This document shows positions 43,676 through 51,961 of a stretch of DNA of 64,000 nucleotides, one piece after another. A program made the translations under genes and the position numbers. Within the stretch, counting starts at the first letter, position 1. Each line of letters opens with the position of its first letter. The notes below the pieces were generated by a model, which had not been told where the DNA came from, did not search any database, and saw only the letters and a program-made list of their open reading frames with translations. This DNA is from Halorutilus salinus (GTDB lineage Archaea > Halobacteriota > Halobacteria > Halobacteriales > Halorutilaceae), in the NCBI RefSeq assembly GCF_026242195.1, contig NZ_RKLV01000010.1:21211-85210 (forward strand), written 5' to 3'.

Positions 43676-43873
43676 TCACACCGCCCTTCCCGAAAGTCGG
43701 CGACGTAGCTTCTCTTTCGTGTGACCAACGACCTCGACGAGACCGGAACCGTCGACGGGGTCGGGTATGACCGTGAGGTACTCCTCGACGGCGCGTAGTT
43801 GGCGGTTCGTGAACTCGTCGTGTCTGTCTTCCGCTTCGGTACTCTTTTCGTCGGTCGTGGTGTATCCGTTCAT
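43676..43873 (-). pseudogene. Truncated small protein resembling the N-terminal half of haloarchaeal SWIM-type zinc-finger proteins
   Basis: 65 residues. The middle DEFTNRQLRAVEEYLTVI and PDPVDGSGLVEVVGH resemble the N-terminal half of small haloarchaeal proteins that continue into a cysteine/histidine-rich SWIM zinc finger. Here the sequence turns into TKEKLRRRLSGRAV and stops, with no cysteines, so the metal-binding half is missing. It lies right after the repeats at the tRNA-Arg gene, consistent with truncation by rearrangement. Family resemblance is from memory and moderate; it could also be an intact short gene. Confidence 0.45.
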
Positions 43874-43963
43874 GTCTTCTCACCTGAGGAGACACGTCGC
43901 GGGCGTTCCAGCGCCCGTGACACTTCTACCGAACTACGTCGGCGTCCGTGTCCTCCGTGCCTT

Positions 43964-43989
43964 TACCACACACTACGTAGTGTATGGTA
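43964..43989. promoter_or_regulatory. 26-base near-perfect palindrome, probable operator of the HTH-RelE module
   Basis: TACCA(C)ACACTACGTAGTGT(A)TGGTA is symmetrical across 26 bases with one mismatched pair; its centre ACACTACGTAGTGT is perfect. It lies 61 bases before the ATG of the winged-helix antitoxin (44051) and also in front of the divergent small gene. Toxin-antitoxin repressors commonly bind such sites. Confidence 0.6.
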
Positions 43990-44050
43990 TTAAAGCCATC
44001 GACTCACCACGACGTGAACGGTTAAGTGGTTGAAGATACAACCGTCGTAT

Positions 44051-44398
44051 ATGTCGAGTAAACGAACCCGCGACGAAGGCGGTAAATTCGAGGAGAAGGT
44101 GACGGAACAGGACATATTAAAGATATTCGACCGCGCCGACACCCCGGTTCTGACGGCGTCGGACTTAGCCGACGCTCTTCCCGTCGGTCGGGACGCGGTT
44201 TACCGCCGTCTTAGTGATATGCACGACGGTGGTCTCGTAGGTAAGAAGGACGCGGGCGCACGCGCCGTCGTGTGGTGGGCTAAGGTCGCGCCCGAACTCT
44301 CCGACGAAGCCAAAGAACGCGTCGAGGAGGCGCGCCGGGACGACGCCGTCCCCCTCGACGAACTCGACGAAGAACTCGACGGAGAAGACGAAGCGTAG
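44051..44398 (+). CDS. Winged-helix DNA-binding protein, probable antitoxin
   Basis: 115 residues from the ATG at 44051. A short basic start (SSKRTRDEGGKFEEKVTE) leads to a helix-turn-helix domain: DILKIFDRADTPVLTASDLA, then LPVGRDAVYRRLSDMHDGGL and a basic wing KKDAGARAVVWW, with an acidic helical tail (DDAVPLDELDEELDGEDEA) suited to cover a toxin. Haloarchaea carry many such proteins beside RelE or PIN toxins. Two bases separate it from the RelE-like gene, so the two form an operon, likely autoregulated through the palindrome upstream. Confidence 0.75.
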   Translation: MSSKRTRDEGGKFEEKVTEQDILKIFDRADTPVLTASDLADALPVGRDAVYRRLSDMHDGGLVGKKDAGARAVVWWAKVAPELSDEAKERVEEARRDDAVPLDELDEELDGEDEA

Positions 44399-44400
44399 GT

Positions 44401-44643
44401 ATGACCGACGTCGTAGTGTCGGACCGTGCCGCTGATTGGCTACGGGACGTCGAAGGTGAGACGAGTAAGCGAATACGGAACAAGCTACACGACATAACCG
44501 ACTTCCCGGGACACTACCTTAGCCGTCTCACGGATAGCCCTTACTACCGTCTTCGTGTCGGGGATTACCGCGTGATAATAGATTGGGACAAGGACCGAGA
44601 CGAGCTTTTCGTCCGTGATATACGACACGGGGCGTATGACTGA
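44401..44643 (+). CDS. RelE/ParE-family toxin
   Basis: 80 residues. The fold signature is DRAADWLRDVEGETSKRI (first helices), LTDSPYYRLRVGDYRVIID (central strands with the conserved arginines), and LFVRDIRHGAYD at the end. RelE toxins cut mRNA in the ribosome; ParE relatives poison gyrase. Residue detail favours a RelE-type mRNA endonuclease, but this is an inference. It directly follows the winged-helix gene. A hairpin follows the stop (44642-44659). Confidence 0.85.
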   Translation: MTDVVVSDRAADWLRDVEGETSKRIRNKLHDITDFPGHYLSRLTDSPYYRLRVGDYRVIIDWDKDRDELFVRDIRHGAYD

Positions 44644-44659
44644 CGCCACGGACGGCGTC
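44642..44659 (+). terminator. Hairpin after the relE-like gene
   Basis: GACGCC-acggac-GGCGTC forms a six-base-pair stem overlapping the stop codon. It is not followed by a clear T run, so termination is uncertain. It also lies inside a tiny overlapping reading frame (44636-44725). Confidence 0.35.
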
Positions 44660-44799
44660 AACGCCCCCGACGTACCCCATTACGGTTCGTGTCCCGCGCG
44701 TGGCTACGTCCTCGAAGACAGCTAACCGACGCCCGCGTCTCGATCCCCGACAACGACGACGCGTTACGCCTGATGTACTCAACGCGACCCCTCAGACGG

Positions 44800-45447
44800 T
44801 CAGCCGAGAGCCACCCAGTCGGTGGCTCCGTTCGTCAGACCCGTTACACGAACCTCCGTACCACCGTCGTCCCTGACCTCCACGGCTCCGTCGAAGAGCT
44901 GTCGGAGCGTCGAGTACTCCCTTTCGTCGTGCATACCGGGGTTGATTACGAAGAAGCCGACGCCGTCGATGCTCCTGACACGTCCGGTGAAGACGTGGAG
45001 GAAACGGAAGACTGCTTCGAGGTCGGAGTACATCAGGAGCGTGGAGACCGAGTCGAGACAGACACGGTTGCGTTCGATACCTCTTCCCTCCCAGAAGTCG
45101 TCCAGAACGTCCGAGACCTGTATACCTATACCCGTCATGTCGCTCGGTGAACCCGCCGTCTTCACCGTTGCGGAGGTTTCTACGTCGACGCCTTGACTCT
45201 CGCTAACGCAGTCGACGACGCCGAACCGGTCGTTGCCGTCCGCCCCGTAGCTTTCGAGGAGATCCTCCGCAGACTTGTCGGTGGTTACGTACACCACGCC
45301 TTCGTCGTTCTCCACGCCCTCCGAGACACACCTGCGTAAGAACTCGTCGTTCGCGGAGGGGCTTGAACCGGCTACCAGAACGTTCGTGCCTCCGTCCACT
45401 CCGCCGATAACGTCGTCTATCCGTGGAACCCCGAACTTGTACTTCAA
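44800..45447 (-). CDS. RecA/KaiC-superfamily protein without a P-loop
   Basis: 215 residues. It starts YKFGVPRIDDVIGGVDGGTN like KaiC/RadA-type ATPases, but the expected Walker A (GxxGxGKT) is replaced by AGSSPSANDEF, and the Walker B-like strand is RVCLDSVSTLLMY. Related haloarchaeal proteins are common and often lie near signalling genes; a non-ATPase regulatory role is likely. It is divergent from uL11 across 194 bases of AT-rich, palindrome-containing DNA. Confidence 0.7.
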   Translation of the reverse strand: MKYKFGVPRIDDVIGGVDGGTNVLVAGSSPSANDEFLRRCVSEGVENDEGVVYVTTDKSAEDLLESYGADGNDRFGVVDCVSESQGVDVETSATVKTAGSPSDMTGIGIQVSDVLDDFWEGRGIERNRVCLDSVSTLLMYSDLEAVFRFLHVFTGRVRSIDGVGFFVINPGMHDEREYSTLRQLFDGAVEVRDDGGTEVRVTGLTNGATDWVALG

Positions 45448-45514
45448 CTGTCTACTACCCCCCCCCTTCTTCCGGTCTGTTCCCCCGACATACTCGTTTT
45501 TGTGTACCTACCCT

Positions 45515-45556
45515 AACGATGGTACGATCGTTATAGTTATATAATTTTTTATATAA
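45515..45556. repeat. Paired palindromes upstream of the RecA-like and uL11 genes
   Basis: AACGATGGTACGATCGTT (45515-45532) is an 18-base palindrome with one mismatched pair. TTATATAA-TTTT-TTATATAA (45537-45556) is a double AT palindrome. They lie midway between the divergent genes and could be protein sites or a DNA-unwinding element. Confidence 0.45.
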
Positions 45557-45612
45557 TCCTCAGTGACTGTAACCGTATCAGTAGCTGTAACTGCGCCCCC
45601 TGTTCCAAAATC

Positions 45613-45620
45613 CTTAATAC
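45613..45620 (+). promoter_or_regulatory. TATA box of the uL11 gene
   Basis: CTTAATAC is centred 26 bases before the ATG at 45642, the spacing of a leaderless transcript. Confidence 0.5.
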
Positions 45621-45641
45621 GCGACCCGAACAGTCTGACAT

Positions 45642-46112
45642 ATGGCTGAAACGATAGAGCTTCTGGTCGAAGGGGGCGAGGCTTCGGCGGGACCACCGCT
45701 CGGACCCGCCCTTGGACCGACCGAGGTGAACGTCGGACAGGTCGTACAGGCGATAAACGAGGAAACAGCGGACTTCGAAGGGACGGAGGTTCCCGTCACT
45801 GTCACCGTCGAGGAAGGCGACTACGAGATAGAGGTCGGTCTCCCTCCAACGTCGGCGCTGATCAAGGACGAACTCGGCTTCGAGACAGGAAGCGGACGCC
45901 CGCAGGCGGAGTTCGTCGCCGAGATGTCCGCGGAGGAGTTAAAGAAGGTCGCGGAAATGAAGTCCGACGATCTCCTTTCGTACGACACCAAGAACGCCGC
46001 GAAGGAGGTAGCCGGTTCGTGTGTCCCTCTCGGTGTACGTATAGAGGGGGAGGATCCACGCGAAGCCGCACGCCGTATAGACGAAGGCGAGTTTGACGAC
46101 GTTCTCGCATAG
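45642..46112 (+). CDS. rpl11: Ribosomal protein uL11
   Basis: 156 residues. ELLVEGGEASAGPPLGPAL then GPTEVNVGQVVQAINEET is the diagnostic N-terminal domain with its proline-rich switch; the C-terminal domain binds the 23S rRNA GTPase centre (SAEELKKVAEMKSDDLLS). Archaeal proteins carry an acidic C-terminal extension (EGDYEIEVG and EGEDPREAARRIDEGEFDD) as here. Starts seven bases before the PIN-ATPase gene at its end; the two likely share a message. Confidence 0.97.
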   Translation: MAETIELLVEGGEASAGPPLGPALGPTEVNVGQVVQAINEETADFEGTEVPVTVTVEEGDYEIEVGLPPTSALIKDELGFETGSGRPQAEFVAEMSAEELKKVAEMKSDDLLSYDTKNAAKEVAGSCVPLGVRIEGEDPREAARRIDEGEFDDVLA

Positions 46113-46119
46113 GTTTTAG

Positions 46120-47973
46120 ATGAAGATAGTTCCAGACACGAGCGTCGTAGTAGACGGTCGTATTACACAGAAGATAGAGGAAGGCGACTTCAAGGGCGCT
46201 AAGGTCATCGTCCACGAGTCGGTCGTCGCCGAACTCGAATCGCAGGCGAACAAGGGGCGCGAGACGGGTCACAACGGCATCGAGGAGCTGAAGCACCTGA
46301 GCGAACTCGCCGAGAACGGGCATATCGTCCTTGAGTACGAGGGCAAACGTCCGACGCTTGAGGAGGTCAAGATGGCGAAGGGCGGCGAGATAGACGCCAT
46401 GATACGTGCGCTCGCCGTCGAACACAACGCGACTTTCGTAACCTCCGACGGTGTTCAGAGCGAGATAGCGAAGGCGAAGGGTCTTGAGGTAATCTACCTC
46501 CGTCCGGAGGAGCCTGAGTACGGCGAGTTAGAGATAGAGGGCTACTTCGACGAGAAGACGATGTCCGTCCATCTCAAGGAGGATGTCGAACCCAAGGCGA
46601 AACGCGGCGACATCGGCGCGATGCGTTTCCGTAAGATACGTGACCGCGCGCTCGAAGGCTACGAGGTCCGGCGGATGGCGCAGGAGATTATAGAGGTCGT
46701 CAACAGGAGCGACGAGGGCTTTACCGAGGTCGAGAAGGACGGCATGACGATCGTCCAACTGCGGAGTATGCGTATCGCAATCGCGCGCCCGCCGTTCTCG
46801 AACGGACACGAGATTACGGCGGTGCGTCCGGTGGCGAAGGTCGACATGGAGGACTACCGTCTTAGCGAGGATCTCAAACAGCGCCTCATAGAGGATCAGC
46901 GCGGTATGCTCATCGCGGGTTCGCCCGGCGCGGGTAAGACGACGTTCGCGCAGGCTGTGGCGGAGTTCCTCAACGACCACGAGTACTCTGTTAAGACGAT
47001 GGAGTCACCCCGCGACCTACAGGTGAGCGGTGAGGTAACGCAGTACTCAAAGCTCGAAGGTAGCATGGAGAATACTGCCGACGTTCTCCTCATGGTGCGC
47101 CCTGACTACACCGTCTACGACGAGGTTCGTAAGACGGACGACTTCGAGGTCTTCGCCGACATGCGTCTCGCGGGTGTAGGAATGGTCGGCGTCGTCCACG
47201 CGACGCGCGCCATCGACTCCGTACAGCGCCTTATCGGACGTGTCGAACTCGGTATGATACCGCAGGTTGTCGACACCGTCGTAAACATCGCCGACGGCGC
47301 GGTCGAGCGCGTCTACGACCTCGAAAGCGTCGTCAAGGTACCCGAAGGTCTCGTCGAGGAGGATCTCGCCCGCCCCGTCATCGAGGTTTCGAACTTTGAG
47401 ACGGGTGACGTCGAGTACGAGATCTACTCGTACAACCGTCAGGTCGTCGTAATGCCCATCGGTGAGGAGGAGCGCGGCAAGACGGGCGGCGCGTGGAACC
47501 TCGTCAAGAAGGAGATACAGCGCGAGATCGGAGAGGTCGCACGCGGATACGTCGATGTCGAACTCGTCGGCGACGACCAAGCCGTTATCTACGTCGACGA
47601 GGACGACATACCGTTCGTCATAGGAAAGAACGGCGCGACGATAAACGAGATAGAGAACAGCCTCGGTATAGATATAGAGGTCAAGTCGCACGAAGAGCGC
47701 CCCGAAGAGATGGTTGACGAGTCGTCGGGCGCAGGCGCGGGCGTCGAGACACACGGCGAACCCGCCGACGTACAGGTCACCTCGCGCCACGTAATCATGG
47801 AGTTAGACGGTATGGAGGGCGAAACCGTCGAGGTCTACGCCGACGGCGAGTACCTCTTCACCGCCACCGTCGGAAGACAGGGCGACATAAAGGTGTCGCG
47901 CGGTAGCGATATAGCCGAGGCGCTCGAAGACGCCGTCGACGCGAACAGGCGTGTGACGGTTGAGGAAGTTTAG
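46120..47973 (+). CDS. PIN-ATPase-KH protein (PilT/VirB11-like ATPase with PIN and KH domains)
   Basis: 617 residues. PIN domain at 1-130 (MKIVPDTSVVVDGRI with Asp6; IDAMIRALAVEHNATFVTSD), a central VirB11/PilT-type ATPase with Walker A AGSPGAGKTTFAQA (265-278) and RPDYTVYDEVR for the Walker B region, and a KH RNA-binding domain (VIGKNGATINEIENSLGIDI, from 500). A C-terminal domain with EVYADGEYLFTA follows. The Sulfolobus homologue PINA is reported to act on Holliday junctions; an RNA role is suggested by KH and by the ribosomal neighbour. No membrane segments. Confidence 0.92.
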   Translation: MKIVPDTSVVVDGRITQKIEEGDFKGAKVIVHESVVAELESQANKGRETGHNGIEELKHLSELAENGHIVLEYEGKRPTLEEVKMAKGGEIDAMIRALAVEHNATFVTSDGVQSEIAKAKGLEVIYLRPEEPEYGELEIEGYFDEKTMSVHLKEDVEPKAKRGDIGAMRFRKIRDRALEGYEVRRMAQEIIEVVNRSDEGFTEVEKDGMTIVQLRSMRIAIARPPFSNGHEITAVRPVAKVDMEDYRLSEDLKQRLIEDQRGMLIAGSPGAGKTTFAQAVAEFLNDHEYSVKTMESPRDLQVSGEVTQYSKLEGSMENTADVLLMVRPDYTVYDEVRKTDDFEVFADMRLAGVGMVGVVHATRAIDSVQRLIGRVELGMIPQVVDTVVNIADGAVERVYDLESVVKVPEGLVEEDLARPVIEVSNFETGDVEYEIYSYNRQVVVMPIGEEERGKTGGAWNLVKKEIQREIGEVARGYVDVELVGDDQAVIYVDEDDIPFVIGKNGATINEIENSLGIDIEVKSHEERPEEMVDESSGAGAGVETHGEPADVQVTSRHVIMELDGMEGETVEVYADGEYLFTATVGRQGDIKVSRGSDIAEALEDAVDANRRVTVEEV

Positions 47974-47998
47974 CGACGACCGCCGACCGTCCGCTTTC

Positions 47999-48988
47999 TC
48001 ACCGTTCGACGGTTTTCGCCGTCTCTACGAACTCCTCGACGTTCTCTACAGGCGTGTTACGCATCACACCGTGCCCGAGGTTTAGTATATGTCCGGCGTC
48101 ACCAGCCTCATCGATAACGCGCTCCGTCTCGCGCCGCACCGATTCGCGCGTACCGAACAGACGCGCAGGGTCGAGGTTTCCCTGTACGGGCGTGTCGCCG
48201 AGTTCGTCGCGCGCCTCGCTCATATCGACCGTCCAGTCGAGCGACAGAACGTCCGCGCCGCTCTCGCTCATAAGGTCGAGGTTGGGGTTACGTACGAAAA
48301 GTACGGTCGGTACGTCGACGGCGTCGAACAGACGCCGATGGTACGGAAGGACGTACTCGCGGTAGTCGTCTGGCGCGAGTTCGCCCGCCCACGTGTCGAA
48401 AAGCTGTATTACGTCAGCGCCGCTCTCCTCCTGAAAACGCATGTACTCCTCCGTAACGTCGGCGAAGGCGTCGAGAAGTTCACCGAAAGCGTCGGGGTGG
48501 CGTGCGCGGAAACGCCGCGCCTCGTCACGTCCACCGTCGAAGACGTACGACGCGACGGTGAAAGGACCGCCTGCGAAGCCTATAGTCGCGGCGTCGTTGC
48601 CGAGGTGTGCAGAGAGACGTTCCAGAAGCTCGCCGACGTATCCGATCCCGTCGCGCACGTCGCCGTGTTCGCGGTTCGCGTCCTCCGGCTTCTCAACGGG
48701 ATCGTCAACGACGGGTCCTACGCCGCTCTCTATACGGTAGTCGAATCCGAGAGGTTCGACCGTCACCAGAATGTCGGAGTACATCACGACACCGTCGGGA
48801 GCGAAACGTTCGTACGGCTGGAGCGAGACGCGTTCGGCAACGTCGGGCGTCGATATAGCCTCGCGGAACGTGTACTCGTCACGCATCTCGCGGTACTCAG
48901 GCAGGTAACGTCCCGCCTGACGCATCAGCCAGACGGGCGGACGCTCCGTCCGTTCGCCACGGACAGCGCGCAGAAACAGCTCCTTCAT
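47999..48988 (-). CDS. hemE: Uroporphyrinogen decarboxylase
   Basis: 329 residues from the ATG at 48988 (MKELFLRAVRGERTERPPVW); an in-frame upstream extension is basic and unlike the family. PPVWLMRQAGRYLPEYRE carries the substrate-binding arginines, and GFAGGPFTVASYV, IQLFDTWAGELAP and ILNLGHGVMRNTP are further signatures. Removes four acetate carboxyls from uroporphyrinogen III, giving coproporphyrinogen III, the start of the protoporphyrin branch. 22 bases downstream of rtcA on the same strand. Confidence 0.95.
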   Translation of the reverse strand: MKELFLRAVRGERTERPPVWLMRQAGRYLPEYREMRDEYTFREAISTPDVAERVSLQPYERFAPDGVVMYSDILVTVEPLGFDYRIESGVGPVVDDPVEKPEDANREHGDVRDGIGYVGELLERLSAHLGNDAATIGFAGGPFTVASYVFDGGRDEARRFRARHPDAFGELLDAFADVTEEYMRFQEESGADVIQLFDTWAGELAPDDYREYVLPYHRRLFDAVDVPTVLFVRNPNLDLMSESGADVLSLDWTVDMSEARDELGDTPVQGNLDPARLFGTRESVRRETERVIDEAGDAGHILNLGHGVMRNTPVENVEEFVETAKTVER

Positions 48989-49010
48989 ACCGGAGAACCG
49001 GGCGCGCCGC

Positions 49011-50006
49011 CTAACTATCTTGCGTCCCGACGGCGCGTGTACCCTCAACCGAAACGTCGCCGAAACGCGACGCTACCTCAACGTTCGTACGCAGATGCGA
49101 CGTCACATGCGGAGCCTCGTACGAACCGCCCGCGAGAGCGACGTACGGCACGAGCTGGTCGGCGGTGTAGGCGTCTACGTCGCCGTCCGACTCGACGCAC
49201 TCAATGAGTTCCTCCGCCGCCTCAGCGCCTACTTCCTCCGCAGGCTTCCCGCGCTCGCCTAACGCGCTTCCGCCAAGACGCGTACCCGCGTGACCGACGA
49301 GCGTGACCGCCGTACCGCGTGACGGCGCTTCGTCGACATGGTTCTCATCGATTCCGACCGACACGCCGAGTTCGCGCAGACGCTCCTGCACCGCCTCCGT
49401 CTGCCTTTCGACTATACCTTCCGGAAGCCCGCAGGCGTGCGACACGCCCTTAACGCGTTCGAGAGCGCCGCGACGCGGTTCGATAGGCGACAACGACGAC
49501 GGTGAGACACGTAGAACGACCTCGCCGCCGCCCTGAGGATAATGACCGCGCCGCACGAGTTCCACCTCCGCGTCGGCACCCGCGTTACGCACGATAGGCA
49601 GAAAGACTTCCGCGAAATGCTCGTACGTCGGACTCCAACGTACGTGCGTACCGCCGTGTATCGTGAAGACAACGTCGCCGTCGGCGCTCAGCGCCGCGGG
49701 TAGGACGGCGTGCGCCACGAGCGTCACCGCACCCGCGGTGTCGACATCGACCTCGTACTCACCGCCTTTCGGCGCACCGGGTTCGAAGACGACACGTTCC
49801 GAGCCTATCTCGTCGCCCTCAACCGTCGCGTCCGTAACCGCCGCGAGCGCACGCACGCAGGCGAGGTGTTGCGCCTTCAGACCCTGAGTTTCACGACCCG
49901 CGCGGACGTTCTCTACAACGACGCGTTCACAGCGAACCGCCGCAAGCGCAAGCGACGTACGCAGAACCTGACCGCCTCCTTCTCCCATCGAACCATCGAT
50001 TAGCAT
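49011..50006 (-). CDS. rtcA: RNA 3'-terminal phosphate cyclase
   Basis: 331 residues. LIDGSMGEGGGQVLRTSLAL opens the RtcA fold; HGGTHVRWSPTYEH and RRGHYPQGGGEVVL are conserved interior motifs; His304 in VTSHLRTN is the AMP-accepting histidine. Converts RNA 3' phosphates to 2',3' cyclic ends, feeding RtcB-type ligation or repair. It starts 69 bases from the divergent tRNA-Arg(GCG) gene. The pairing with hemE seems accidental. Confidence 0.93.
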   Translation of the reverse strand: MLIDGSMGEGGGQVLRTSLALAAVRCERVVVENVRAGRETQGLKAQHLACVRALAAVTDATVEGDEIGSERVVFEPGAPKGGEYEVDVDTAGAVTLVAHAVLPAALSADGDVVFTIHGGTHVRWSPTYEHFAEVFLPIVRNAGADAEVELVRRGHYPQGGGEVVLRVSPSSLSPIEPRRGALERVKGVSHACGLPEGIVERQTEAVQERLRELGVSVGIDENHVDEAPSRGTAVTLVGHAGTRLGGSALGERGKPAEEVGAEAAEELIECVESDGDVDAYTADQLVPYVALAGGSYEAPHVTSHLRTNVEVASRFGDVSVEGTRAVGTQDS

Positions 50007-50075
50007 GAGAACGTCTACGGTGCCCGTACGTAAATTCGGTACCCTTTTGGGAACCTCCGCACAACGGTAGGACGA

Positions 50076-50148
50076 GTTCCGATAGGGTAGTGGACTATCC
50101 TCCGGGCTTGCGGAGCCCGGGACCGGGGTTCAAATCCCCGTCGGAACG
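50076..50148 (+). tRNA. tRNA-Arg, anticodon GCG
   Basis: Acceptor GTTCCGA pairs with TCGGAAC; anticodon stem CGGGC/GCCCG encloses loop TTGCGGA, giving anticodon GCG (reads CGC). T arm CGGGG-TTCAAAT-CCCCG. The D-stem region fits GGGT/ATCC. No encoded CCA. Arg tRNA genes are frequent integration targets, and a mobile-element-type gene begins about 90 bases downstream. Confidence 0.93.
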
Positions 50149-50236
50149 CTTTAAATTTCGACACATTCCCGCGTAGTATTATAAGTAAGCCGTCGGGTCG
50201 CCGAGCGACAACGCCCATCATAGGAGGTGTGCGCGC

Positions 50237-51832
50237 GTGACCGCGCCGTCCCTTCTCGAAACGCACCCGCACGAGTTCGGGGCGCATCTGCTCTTCACCG
50301 AGTACGACCTGAAGCCGTACTTCGCGGCGCGTAACAGCATACAGGAACACGACGGCGGCGGCTCTGACCTAGCCACTTTCGAGCACAATGAGAGAACGTA
50401 CACCATAACCTTCAGCTACCAGAGTAGCGGTATAGCACCGCGCGACAAGGACGACATTAACGAGGTCCACGAGTACAGGATACGCGTTCACGAAGTCGAC
50501 GCACCCGAACGCAAAGCGAGCTTCCTGATACAGCCGCGTTGGGCAAGTATGGAGACGAAGGAAGGCAAGCCGATACCGACACCCGACGTACTCGGCGTCA
50601 ACGTCAAGACCCAGGGTGCGAACATCGAACCCGACGCGTATCCGACGCTCCTTCGGAAAGCCGCGCGTCGGCTCGACATTAACGCGCAGTATTTCGAGGA
50701 GGTACACGACTACTCGACCATCTACGACGCCGCACGGTATGTCCGCGTCCGCGAGGAGAAGAGCCGTAAGATACACTCACGGAACGGCGTTCTGAAACGT
50801 ATCGGTGAACTCATCGCCGAGACCGACTACCGGAAACTTGTCCAGGACGACAGGAAGAAGAGCGGGTACTACCATACAGTCACGTTCTCCTCCAGCGGCG
50901 CGCATAAACTCCTTCAGCATCGATATGCGAAGGAAATCAAACATTATCATACGAAGCACCCGGACTCCTTCGACGAGGACGACCCCCTAAGACACCCTAA
51001 GCTCGAAACGTCGTTCCAGAAGTCGAAGAACAAGAGCGGCGCTGTGCCGTGGCACGAACGTGACCGTCTCAAACGCGAACTCGAAGAACAGATTCTCAAC
51101 CTCCTTGGCTGGACAGGTTTGCCTCTCCGCGATGACGGATACACATACATCAGCGACGGCTACCACGACGTCGACGAGTCGGAGCGTGACCTACAGCTAA
51201 TAGACGACCCGACTCCGGAGATACGCGACGAACAAGATGCTCTCGTCGTACAGAAACTACGAGACATGAACGAGTCCGACGTTGAGGTTATCGATGAAAT
51301 CGTCGCCGATGGCGGCGCTAAGCCGCGCGAGATAGCCGAGGACACGGAGTACCACCTCTCGACGGTCTACCGCGCTCTGAAACGTCTCGAAGAGCTTGTT
51401 GAACGCGGCGAGGACGGTGTTCGAGTGGCGAGCCGTCACCTCGCCCAGCGTCTACACGACGCCGTACAGGACGCCGAAGAGGTTCTGAAGCAGACTGTCG
51501 ACAAGGCGGCGCGCGCTCTTGACATGAGCGAGAAGGAACTCGACAGACGCGGAAGCGCGCTCGTACGTTGGATGCAGGAGTACGGCGGCGAGATAGAAGA
51601 CCCCGAGAACGAAGTTCCAATGGTTGAGATACGCAACCTCACAGGAACGGATATCAAGGAAGCCGTACGCGAGCTTCTACGCGCTTGGGAGAAGGTCGGT
51701 AAGAGCGTGCGTAGGCTCAAGCTAGGAACAGTCAAGTACGACCATCCCCGTCTCGACAGGAAGGATTTCGCGGATATAGGCGGAGTTGCGAACCGCCGCG
51801 GCACTGTACCGGCTAAGTCTCGCCGCAGATAA
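50237..51832 (+). CDS. Large haloarchaeal accessory protein of the DUF7845-like, MarR/winged-helix-containing type
   Basis: 531 residues with a GTG start. The first third is a mixed domain that resembles the start of a haloarchaeal provirus/plasmid protein family (HEFGAHLLFTEYDLKPYF, ASFLIQPRW). A winged-helix part lies at about 345-395 (IVADGGAKPREIAEDTEYHL then VYRALKRLEELVERGEDG), followed by coiled-coil-like helices (LHDAVQDAEEVLKQ, LDMSEKELDRRG) and a basic tail (VPAKSRRR). It probably binds nucleic acid. Position just after a tRNA gene fits mobile DNA. The family assignment is from memory. Confidence 0.6.
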   Translation: MTAPSLLETHPHEFGAHLLFTEYDLKPYFAARNSIQEHDGGGSDLATFEHNERTYTITFSYQSSGIAPRDKDDINEVHEYRIRVHEVDAPERKASFLIQPRWASMETKEGKPIPTPDVLGVNVKTQGANIEPDAYPTLLRKAARRLDINAQYFEEVHDYSTIYDAARYVRVREEKSRKIHSRNGVLKRIGELIAETDYRKLVQDDRKKSGYYHTVTFSSSGAHKLLQHRYAKEIKHYHTKHPDSFDEDDPLRHPKLETSFQKSKNKSGAVPWHERDRLKRELEEQILNLLGWTGLPLRDDGYTYISDGYHDVDESERDLQLIDDPTPEIRDEQDALVVQKLRDMNESDVEVIDEIVADGGAKPREIAEDTEYHLSTVYRALKRLEELVERGEDGVRVASRHLAQRLHDAVQDAEEVLKQTVDKAARALDMSEKELDRRGSALVRWMQEYGGEIEDPENEVPMVEIRNLTGTDIKEAVRELLRAWEKVGKSVRRLKLGTVKYDHPRLDRKDFADIGGVANRRGTVPAKSRRR

Positions 51833-51961
51833 TTCCTAATCGGTTAGCGACAGCTAAACTCAGACCGACGTTTTTCGTGGTATTTCGTCCGTAGCTGACG
51901 TATATTCGTCATTTTCCGAAGGTTCGTTTCCACTGCGGTGTCGAACGTCGAGGATCCTATT

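Noticed and set aside
48989..49048. 20-codon extension of hemE
   Set aside because: It is arginine-rich and unlike the family; MKELFLRAVRG is the usual start.
48089..49207. 372-residue plus-strand frame across hemE
   Set aside because: hemE on the minus strand is intact with all its motifs; this frame shows none.
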